Source: Acridotheres tristis
Lineage: Eukaryota > Chordata > Aves > Passeriformes > Sturnidae
Reading direction: 5' to 3'
DNA: 64,000 nucleotides
Assembly (NCBI GenBank): GCA_037013685.1
Contig: CM072890.1
Span: 13,345,043 to 13,409,042, forward strand
The position numbers and the translations under genes were made by a program. This document shows positions 46,355 through 58,300 of the stretch, in pieces. Every line of letters starts with the position of its first letter. Positions within the stretch are counted from its first letter, which is position 1. The notes under the pieces are model-generated. The model did not search any database. It had not been told where the DNA came from and saw only the letters and a program-made list of their open reading frames with translations.

Positions 46355-49300
46355 GTAAGTAAAAATCATAAAATAAAGGCATTATTCTAGCATAACTAAG
46401 TATCATGCATATATTTTTTAGAGAAAAATCTGTGACAGAAAGCTTTCTGCAGTGTTTTGCAGAACAAATATATTGATATATTAATTATTTTTAGAAATAA
46501 TTTTCATTATTCAAACTAGTTGTTATATTGTATAAGTTGAAATCAAAAGGGTCAGAGCTCCTTTTATGCACGTATAGCACAGACAGGATATGGGTTTACA
46601 CACAGCACCAAATTAAGTTACAGCTGGAAAATATTTAAGTGTATCCAAATGCTTCTGGTCCTTTGAGTATTCTGCTCTAGTTTAGAGAGACAGACTTTAA
46701 GAACAGCATTTAATACTATCCAATTCAAACTTAGTTTAGGTATGGTAATTTTGGCCAAGTTACTATATCTAAATAGCTGAGGTGGGAGGAAGAGAAAGAA
46801 GGTGGCAGACCTGTTCAAAAAATAAAAAATAAAGAAGAAAAAAAGTCAGGGCTGGAGAATTATTTCAAGCATTCTCTAGGGAATTAAATTAATGACTTCT
46901 GAATTTGTAGAGTTTTTGCCTCACATTTTCCCTGGAACACATTTTGTCCTTCATAATACAGTTCAGTAACAGCCCTTATAGTCTGCACATCCTCAGGGCA
47001 GCTGCTGACCATTTGACTCATTTGGGATGGGCCCTTACTCACTTCAGTCAACCCTGCAAGTTTGATTGCTCCTCTCTGTGGGTAGTTTCAAGAATTAAGT
47101 TTAAGCAAGAATTGGATGATGAAACTAGGTTAGTTCGTAAGGAAATTTCTGGTAATGGAAAGGCTGCTCATGCCCACTGAGCCCAAAACCAAGGAAGGTC
47201 TTTGGTCAAACAGATCTGCTTGGGTATTTGGAAATATTTTCAGGTCAGTGATGAGTAAAATTGACCATTGCTGCAAGTAGTTGCATTTTCTAGAAGGTTT
47301 TGATCTAATATCAGAGAATTGATTACTTTTATCATCTGAACCACTAAAAGTGTCATTGTAGACAGAGAGACCCTTCAAGCATGCTGGAAAGATGACTGTT
47401 TGCTTCATGAGTTATTTTTAGAAATAGGTCAAGTTACATAAGCTAGCTATGTATTCATAGGGCAGACTGTGGGGTTTATTATGCAAGAAACACAAGACCA
47501 GCATGAGCAAAATGAAGAAAAAAGATGCTTTGGCAGTACAAAGTGCATAGCCTAGAGACTTGTAGAAAAGAGAAAACTTGTACAGCCCATACCTGGTGTC
47601 TGCTGGGGAGCACATGAGACTCTGGCCCAAGAAGACCCTCCCTACATGGAGGCTGCATTGGGCAGAGAGACGCTGCAGAGACCCCAGGTGGTGATTCAGC
47701 CTAAAAACCTGGGCATTTGGAACTGCTCACCCCTGTAGTTCTTTTGAAGGTGGCAATATTTCTCTATATCCTTGAACCTGGAAGTCCATATGATTCCCCT
47801 TCTTGCCTCTCCATATTGGTGATGTGCAGATTTGGCTTTAGACTGAGACAGAAGAAGTGGGAAAGCCAGAGTAGCTCCTGCACTATGAAACTCCATGTTG
47901 CTGCTTCACCATTTGCTCCACCTCCACTTTTGTCACTACTGGAGTTGATGCTATTTCTGCTAAAGATGAGCTCAAGTTTCCTCATTGTATAGTTGGAATA
48001 TATTTTCATCTGAAGTTTAAATTTCTTTGTAGTTCTAGGGATTTTCCAGTTATTCCTGATACAAAGCAGGTATTGATTACTGCAACCCAATATAGATCTT
48101 CAAGTACATGGTGCAGCTGAGAAGATTTCTTAAATGTGATTATCATTATGTCTAATCACAATCCTGCTTTTCTCGTTATCTACCCATAACAGCAGTGCCA
48201 GCTGCCAGTAAGTTTACTTTCACAGTAGGATGTTACTTAGGGCAAACAGAAGGGTAACATCTGGGTCACAGACGCTATATGTGCACTTTACTGAGATTAC
48301 ACTTTTTCCTAGTATTTGGAGTTAAGATTTAACAAGATTGTTCGTCTTGCTGCAACATTGATTTACATCCTACAGACGGTAAGATAACATGGACTCTTTT
48401 TAATGCTAATTTCACACAACATTGATTTTCACAGACTAGTCTCACATAGCAAATTTTTTATAATGAGTTGTTTCAATGAGCACTCTCTTTTTTCTTAGTT
48501 TTTCACTTGAACTACAAATGCTAAAAAAGAAACCATGATTACATTTTTAACTGTCTAACTTCCCTAACTTTTCTTGTTAAGTATTGAGAATGCCATTTCA
48601 GTTGTCTTTAACACTCGGATGTTGTGCTGTACTCTCACAGCATATTCTTGGTCTCATGATGTTCACTTGAAGCCTCTTTCTTCCCAAACAAGTGGATTTC
48701 TTTCTTGAGAAGCTGGTCAAGCTTTACTGGGTATGTTTAGTTACTCATTTATGACACTGAGGTGAATTATCCTATTTGAAAACTGTTGCACAAGGTATCC
48801 TGGGCAGATGCCCTGGTAGCAGCAGTCCCGTGATGGTCACTGTTATGACCATCTTGAAAGGTTACATTAGTTGTGTATTTATTGGAAAGATGGGATTTGA
48901 TGGGAGATCGGGAGCCATTTCCTTCTGCATTAATTCCATTTTAATAATTCCCAAACATTTGGCAATAGATCTGAATGCTTATTGACTTTGAAGCTTTGTT
49001 TCTCCATCAGTTCTCTCAGATCTTACGTGTAAAGGATATTGAGTCAGTTACTTCAAAAGGGATTGAATGGAAAAATGAAAATTTAATTTCTATGATCAAT
49101 GCAACTTTATTTCTGTATCACTATTTGTGTTTTATGGAGATACCCTTTTTCTATTTCATGAAGATATTTTGTCATCTATTTGTCTTAGCAGTAGAGAAAT
49201 AAGTAATACAAAGATAAATAATGGTCCTTACCTCAGAAAGGAATTTAACACAAGATTTTAATTTTTAAGGGCTGAAACAGAAAGCCATATACAATACAAG

Positions 49301-52300
49301 CTGATCTAAAGAAACCCCTAGACCTGGTATTTTGCTCTACTCTAAATACAAGTTTTATCACTGAGCATTCAAATCCATAATTTTTCTCCTTCAGATCCTT
49401 TACACAGGAATAGTGGTCTATGCTCCATCACTGGCACTCAACCAAGGTGAGTTCTTATGCTGCACTACACTGCCACTCCAAATACCAGCAGGATTGCTTG
49501 AGTAAATGAAGTAATAAAAATAAAGACAAAAACCCAACCCTCCTCAAAGGTTCTATAAGAATGTTTTTGCCTTCACCTTGTCGCTCTGTATTTCTGACTC
49601 CCCAGGTTCCTCTCACACCCAAACTTTAGCAGGAGCCTTGTGGCTGCGCTTCTACTCTCCTTTCCACTCAGAATCATCTGAAGAGATTTGAAGCAAACAA
49701 TTTCCCAACATCCTGAAAAAGTTCACAGTACAAGCTGATGATCCAAGACCATACTCTGTACTTTGATCCCCCCATCCCTGTCTCTTGTATGCACGTTTCC
49801 ATTGGCATAGCTCTTTTCCCCATTGCCAAGATGAATGCTGTTCTGTTATCTGTCCCCAGACTTCTTCAATTAATATTTACAAACTAGGCATAGAGCATCC
49901 ATCACCATAGATGGGATTTGTAATTTTACTGTCATAGGGCACAAGGAATCATCATGGCCCAAATCCAGATTTTACCAAAACTGATTGGGAAGAGATTGTG
50001 AGGCTCTTTCTATTCTTCATTATCTGAGTGGCATTCAGTCTGTTTGATCCCACCACTCACACAGCACTAAATTTTCTTCCTCTGCCATGCAGCTGAATTC
50101 CATGAAACCTTATTAAGCAAAATGAACACAGAAAGTTGTTTTAATGAAGCACATGTTAGCATTAAATCATTCTTAGATGCAGGTAATCAAATTTACTTAG
50201 GGTTTGGGGGTTTTTTGTCTTAGGATTTTTGGGCATCTATGAAGAACTTGATGTCTCAAGACAAAGTTCTGGACTAAGAACAGAAGTGAAGTATTGCTTA
50301 TAAAGCTCTGTCCCCTCAGAAAGACATTTTTGCTTTATGCAAGTATTCCTAAGTATTACTTTTGCTTGAAAGTTACTTAATTTCAGTTTGAAAGAAAACA
50401 ACAATGCAAAACAGTGTTCTACAAAACTTGAACAATCCAGCAAAGCTCCTAATAGACACAAAAGATTAAAATTAATATTTACTCCTATCCTTCTAAAGCT
50501 AAAGGATTGTAGCTCTTCTACTACCTTCCAGATGACTTACATCCATTTCACTAACAATTTTGTTTTTCTTGGTTTCACAGTCACTGGATTTGATCTCTGG
50601 GGCTCTGTAGCTGCAACAGGAATTGTCTGCACTTTCTATTGCACTCTGGTATGTAACCAGGCATAACTGAACAGTTGGAACACAGACGATTAATTCCACC
50701 ATCCTTTAAACATGACAGACTATTAAAGAAGGATGGCTCCTGTGGAGAATACAGAGAGAAATTTCTTCTACAGTGTGTTATAAGGAAGTCTATTTGGAGG
50801 GGAAAAAAATCCTCTCTAATGCTCTGCTATATGTCTCTATGTTTAAACCAGACATCTTGAGACAGAGTCCAGACAAGGAGGCAATAAGCTTTGCCTCTCG
50901 TCTTTTGAGAAGATGATTCTTATCTTTTACAAATTATAGGCTGAAGAACCCTGTAATGAAAATTGTGCTCAAGAACAAAGCTCTAAGACCTAGGAAGGAT
51001 AATCAACAGGTCAGAGAGCTTTACTTTGGAGTGGAAGCAACATGAGACTTCAAATTCCAAAACAGATATATTGTATAGATAATTGCAGTGAAGTAGCAGA
51101 GCCCTGGGACTCAGGACACAAATTAAATGCCATTCTCATTGCCACTAATGATTTTTTCAATATATCACTCCTCTCTTGTTGAAAACACTTATCATGTGCT
51201 CTAGTACTGATTTGATCAAATATGAAAGTAGCTACGGCAAACTTTCCAGAGCGATTTTTCTTTGTTAGGCTAGTTGTGGACAACTGGGCTCTGAGAATGT
51301 ATGAAGTCCTATGAGATGCAGGAACAGGCCAAAAGTCCCTAAGCTTTTGTTCCACACTATGATATGTCCTTCAAATACATATAAAGGAGGCAGAAAAAAA
51401 ACATTTAACTGAAAGTCAGATATTCTCCTGTGCCCATGGACAAACTATTTAGGCTGTGAAATTTTCTGACCTGCAAAAATACATACTTTGTGGGAGAATG
51501 CAGAGCCCTGATTTGCTAGGTGCTGTACATACAGGTCAGAGTTGTCAAAATACGGAGTCTTTCAACATTTTTCAGTACTTGAGCAACAGGAGATTGGGGG
51601 TATACAGTTTCTCTTTGTTTTAGGGAGGATTAAAAGCTGTTGTCTGGACAGATGCATTTCAAATGATTGTTATGGTGGCTGGCTTCATGACAGTTTTGAT
51701 TCGAGGAACTAGTCTGAATGGTGGATGGACCAAAGTCTGGGAAGATGCCCATGAAGGATCTCGGCTAAACATATTTGAGTAAGAAACAAATGATGCAAAC
51801 CATTCCTTTCTGTATATTTAATGTTTAGAAACCATACCCTCAGTAAGCCAAAAATATACAGACTTCTTATTAAACAACCTTGGTGACTCCGAGAAATCCA
51901 TTCCTCATCTCTTCAGCTATTGGCAATGCATTTGACCTTTAGAAAAGCTTAACTCTTTCAAGAAATCAAAGATCTGATGAACTGAAAGGGAGATTTGCCA
52001 TTTTTCCTTGTGTTGCTACAAATAGAGGCCAATTATTCCTTCCAATTTTATACACAGAATATTCTGAGTTGGAAGGGATCCACAAGGATGAACAAGTCCA
52101 GCTCTTCAATAAACAGCCCATACAGGGATAAAACATGAAACCTTGATGCAATTAGGGCCATGTTCTTGTCAACTGGGCTAAACTCAGCGGCGAATTGTAT
52201 GTATCTTTCATTTTCCATTCATAAAACTGACACTTGCACTCACCGCAGCAGCTCGCACTAGTGCAGCAGTGCACTGGGATAGAAATCTGATCTTCCTATG

Positions 52301-55300
52301 GCTGTTGGGGCATTTGATTAATCAAGGCAAGTCAGTGACAGAGTCCAGCAGCAAGGTCAAACGTTATCTCTGTCACTACCGAGATACTGAGAACTGCAAA
52401 GATGACACATTCGAGACAGAAAGATATAGTGGTACGAGATAGATTTGCTGATTAACAGAATTTTTTGGTGCAAAAGATAACACAGCAGCTGAAACAATTT
52501 CTTGTAAAGGAAGTTACATCATAAGGATGTGTTTTTAAAAGTTTACTGGATTTTTTTAGAATTTGGTGAGCAAGCTTGTTCCTTACAGAAGACAGAGTCC
52601 CAGGCAGTATGGCTTTGTAGGTCTGCTACAATATACACGGATGTGATGTCTGAGCATAAGCACCCTTATAAATTTGATTAATCTCAATTAAGTGATCCTC
52701 TGACTAGGTCTGAATGATATTTGTTTATCCCGACTTGAAAACAATGTGTTCCAATAAAAAAGTAAAAAAACTTCCAAACCTGAACACATCAGATGTTGTC
52801 TATTCTGGAAAACAGTATTACCAATGCAGAATTTTTGATTCAGATGGTAGGACACGACAGATAGGTCTGAAAAAATCACCTACCTCTTGCTGGAAAAAAA
52901 ATAAGTTTAAATAATGAACTAAATTGCTTTTTTCTTTCTTTCTTTCTTCTAGCTTTGATGTTGATCCTTTGAGACGACATACCTTCTGGACAATAGTTAT
53001 TGGGGGAACATTTACATGGCTAGGACTCTATGGAGTCAATCAGTCCACAATACAGAGATGCATTTCCTGCAAATCGGAAAAGCATGCTAAACTGTAAGCT
53101 AACAGTCATTAACCTTTTCCTGCAATCGATCAAGAATTGCACTAAGTTTGTCAGCTATACCAAATAAACATTGGGATCCCATTAGTTAATAGTAAATTAA
53201 TTTTACTCTGACAGTCTTACTACCTCTGGCTCAAAATGACTTAAGTATATGCAGAGGAAAAAGAAAAATATACTTTTGCAGCATATCAATTTATGATCAG
53301 TCTGATAAACTAATCCTTTGAAGGAGAGTATGGCAATAATGCCAACACAGAAGTTGTGCTACCTACAACCTCACTGTAAAAATGTATCTATTGGAACTGT
53401 GTTCATGTTATACTGGGTTAAAAGTCATTATTGATTTAGTGAGGCACTACAGTACAAGGTATTACCTAAATAAAATTACATTTTAATAATTTCTTAGAAT
53501 TCTGCAGCATTAGAATAATCAGAATCAATGAAGAACAAAGTGAATCTTCACAATATAGATGTACAGGTCTCCATCTTGCTGCCTGCTTCAACTTCAGCAG
53601 TAGTATATGCATAGCTAGACATATTCTACTAAACAATCAGATTTTTTTCACACATTTAGGGCCAATTGCTTGCACATGTGGCTAAAGAATGAAGGTGACA
53701 ATTTTTTCCAACAGTTAGCTTTTTTGCTGTCTGTAAACATATTAATTTTTCTGAAGGTCATGACTGTCTATATGAATTTATCCTGTAGAAAATTCAGTGT
53801 CTGAAAAACATATAGAAGTCATGCCAGTGAGAACATCACTAGTAACAAGTTGGGGTAACCTTTGTTTCCCAGTAGCAGACTCTGAGTTGGTCTTAGCAAT
53901 AGATCTTGCACAAGATGATGTCTAAGCACGATGTGAGCTCTATAAAATCTGGCAGCTCGCAGAACCTGCAGGATTGCTGACCCACAGCCACACAATCTTC
54001 CTAGCAGATGCTGTCACCAACATGCATTTCATGGAATAGTTAAAAACAACCAAGACTGTTACTTTGCATAGTAACATTGGAAATAACATCCTATGTGCTC
54101 TAAAGGGAGGACAGCATCAGCATCTCCCAACAGGCAAAAATCTGTTCTTACATGGGACAGGAATGACAGATCCAGCACTGAGTGCAACCTATTTTGTGTA
54201 GAGGTTACTTTACTCTTCCAGCTCTATGGAGTTGCTTGGAAACTTTATCTTTGCCCTATAGCATAAGGATGGTGTACTTTTCCTTCTTCTTTATTTTTTA
54301 ATCTTGCTTTGAATTATACCAGTTTAAATTACATAACCAGTTGGAATTATGGAATCTCTCAAGAAAGTTCAGAATAAATATCTTGTAACAACTTTTTTTA
54401 TTTATCTTCCATAAAACAGTTTATCTCTTTTGCTCTAGGGCACTGTACCTGAATTTATTGGGACTTTGGACAGTCCTAGTGTGTGCGGTGTTTTGTGGAT
54501 TGGTGATGTACTCTCATTACAGGAGTTGTGACCCGTGGACTGCTGCTTTCATTTCAGCTCCTGATCAGGTACAGATGTCCATTACAATAATTAGGAGCTG
54601 CTTTGGGCTCAGATATAGCACATATCAGGACAGTTAACTTTTGTGCAATGCTCTATGTCCTTTCAGCACTCAGGGACTAAGGTGAGTGCCAGATCAGGGC
54701 TACGACAGTATCTGTTCTGGCACTCCTGCAGTACTAATTCAATCGAGCATTTTTGCCAGAAGACATACCCTTTGGTCAAAATCTGAAACCATGTTATTTG
54801 GGAAAACAAGAATTTAGCAACATGCTCATAAGCATAAAATACTTCCCTTTTATTACCTAGAAAACTCTTAATTAATTTCTTGTGTTCTCTTGTGCTTCTT
54901 CTATCCCAGCTCATGCCATACTTTGTTATGGACATTTTTTCTTCCATGCCAGGAGTCCCAGGACTGTTTGTTGCCTGTGCATTCAGTGGAACACTAAGGT
55001 TTGTGAATCACAATTGGCTTTTTATTTGTTTATGATAATTTCTTGAGGATCCAGAATGAGGTCAAAATATGAAACCCTAAGAAAAGCCCAGCTGTTTTTC
55101 TTAGATCATTCTAGGAGCAGTAGTTCTTTATTGAATTATGTTTTAAATATCTGGAGATATTTAAAAGACATGTGGATGTGGCACTTAGGGACTTGGTTTA
55201 GTGGTGGACTTGACCGTGCTGGGTAAACAGTTGGACTTTGTGATCTTAGAGATCTTTTCCAACCTAAATGAAAGTCTAGCTCCACATCTCCAGTATCTTT

Positions 55301-58300
55301 TTATCCCAAATACATTTTAGAATTATGTTATCAATACAGACAAAGTATAGAAAAACTGAGTTTAACTTCCCAATATACTCTTGGGAGCTGCTCATGGTGA
55401 AATTGTCTTTACTTAACTGCCACAATATTATAGTCAGGGGTATAAATGTTTTCAGTCTATCTGGACTGTATTCACCAAAGATAATCTCATTCACCTATCT
55501 TTTTAAAAGAGTTGGGGCATTCATGGAGGACCAGGGTGGCACTAGTGGTGACTTGCACATCCTTCAATTTGCAAGGGAGTAATTCTGAAACACGTCTATA
55601 TTTAAGGTCTTTGCAAACTTGTAAATCGAAGGGTCAGTTAGGATGTGTTTCTATCTTATTCCATGCCATCACAAAGCAGAGCCCCCAGCAATTGCAGAAG
55701 TAGCAGAAACCTCCCCAGTTAAAGTAGCACATATGAAAAATGAATCATATCTCTATAGATCTTGGAGAGCATTAGTGCTGAAAAAGAGGAAGCATTTCTT
55801 CATAAATATAATTTGATTTCAGATTATATTGCTTCCTATTTTCTTACCATTCTTCTCCCTTTCTACAGCACAGTAGCTGCCAGCATCAATGCTTTAGCAA
55901 CTGTTACCTTTGAAGACTTGATCAAAAAAGGTTTCCCAAATCTTTCCGAGAAGATGAGCACGTGGATCAGCAAAGGCTTATGTGGGTACTCCAGATGAGA
56001 TCCATTTCTTTAGCAGTAAAGGGCACTGCATAGAGAGACTCCCCCAGAAACACTTGTACTTTGTAAACCTCCACAGGAATGTAACACTATAAAACCTCAA
56101 GGAGAAAATCAGCCTGATGCTTCCGTAGCATTAAGTATCAGCATCATATGACAGAGAAACAAATACAGACTAGCACTAACAACCACTACTCAAAATCATT
56201 GGAAAAGTTTGGTCTACTGAAAATATTGGAAAACAGTCTTCATAACACAGAAAGAATATTAATGTAGTTATTACCACATTACTCTATTTATTTAGAATAA
56301 TACAGTAAGTAATTTCTATTCAAACTTAGATTATCACATAAGTAGGTTATTACGCTTTTCAGAGAAAAAGTATGAAAACAGAAAAAGTAAAAAAACCCAC
56401 AAAATGTCATTTACATATCAAGCATCCAACATTATTTTAATTTTTAGGATATTTGATACAATTATTGCAGTAAGATCATAACCCTTTTATAAATACCATA
56501 ATACCACCATAAGAATTCTATTAAAGTTTGTAAATATCATGAAAGAGCCAAACCTAAATATTTTTTTATTTCTGTAACTGCTTCTAGTCTTCTTCATTCT
56601 TGTTTTTCTGCTTACTACTTAGTTTTTTCACTCTGGACCTAGAAAGATGATTTTTATGTCTGAAACCAAGGTGTGCTAGCATAGCGGTTTTGGATGGCTT
56701 TACTCAAGACTGCCTGCAGATAGAATTCCACCTATCATGAAGTTAAAATTGGTGTCAAGGGAAGAAAGCCATGCTGTTTTATCATTTCTCAACTCATTTA
56801 TTAGATTAATTTAAAAGTGATATTTAAAGGCAACAGAAATGTTTCCACATGAGGCATAACCTCTAAATTAATTTCATTGCTATTGTTCTACTTTTGTAAG
56901 AATTATCAATCAACCAAACAGCCAATGAGGCCTCACACAAGACACTGCTGGGCATGTAATGCTCTACTCTAAACATCCAATAAGAAGTGCAAATTCCTCC
57001 ATGCTGCCTGGTCATCTCAGACTCTGCTGAGCTAGAAACCATCCCCACTATTAACCAGCACTGACAACCTTGCTACCTTATCTTTCCCAGGTGTATTATA
57101 TGGTGTCCTGTGCACTTCGATGGCTGCAGCAGCATCACTGCTGGGAGGAGTTGTGCAGGTATTTCTTGCTTCCAAAATACAATTAATAGAACAGGAATGA
57201 ACAGAAAATGAACTGAGCAAATAATGCTGCCAGCTCTGATGGCTGCTAGATTACCTAAACTATTTCTGTGGACATTTTGCTGAGAGGAATAAGTAGGAAA
57301 AAAATCCCCTAACTCCTTCACTATTGAGTCACAGCTAGGAAACAATACTGAGTGTGATTCTCTCTTTAACTGGGCCATGAAATCATTACTTATCCCTTCC
57401 CCCTCACCATTTTCCCACTGAAAATTGCAGACCAAAATCAGAATTGGGCATGCTTCTCCTCAGCTGCTGCCCTGATCTCCTCTTTCTTCTCTGCACCCAC
57501 AGGCCTCCCTCTCCATCCACGGGATGTGTGGGGGACCAATGCTGGGATTATTTACTCTGGGAATTGTGTTTCCCTGTGCTAACTGGAAGGTAAGGAAACA
57601 AAAATCTGATCTAAAAGAAAATCTCTTGGTGTTTGGTGAAAACTCCCATTTTGAGAATTGTTTGGGTCTTTGAGCTACTTTTCAGATTTAGTGCCTGAGG
57701 ATCTAAGATCTATTTATATATGCCTTTTCTCTGATGAATTTAAGTCCACCCAACTGTGGAATAATTGGTGATTAGATTCACATGAGAGTTTTCTTAATTT
57801 TTTTTTTGTTTTCAAGTTTCATTAAGAAGAAAAAATTATTCTATACTTGCACAGAGTGATTTCAAAAGCTTTGCCTTCATTCTTTCACTCAATATACAAC
57901 ATGAGCTCATTCCATACTGCCCCATCAGGATTCCCATCAAGGTTAGCAGAAGTAAAACTAAAATCTGTACCACAGCTTTTATCACACTTCTGCTTCAACT
58001 TTTATAAATCGAGGGCACTAAAAGACTATGTTTATACCTTAGTTGAGAGACAACAGAATTTATTTATGCCATAAACCATCATTACCTATTCGTGCCTAAT
58101 TCACATTCACAGAAAAGCACTTTCCACATATCATCTTTAACAATATCTTTCTATACTTACCAAGGGTGCTCTCGGAGGCCTCTTAGCTGGGATCAGCTTG
58201 GCTTTTTGGGCTGGTACCGGCTCTTTCATTTACCCTGCACCACCAACAAAGTCCATCCCTCTGCAACTGTCTACCCTCAACTGCACACTGGCTAACAGCA

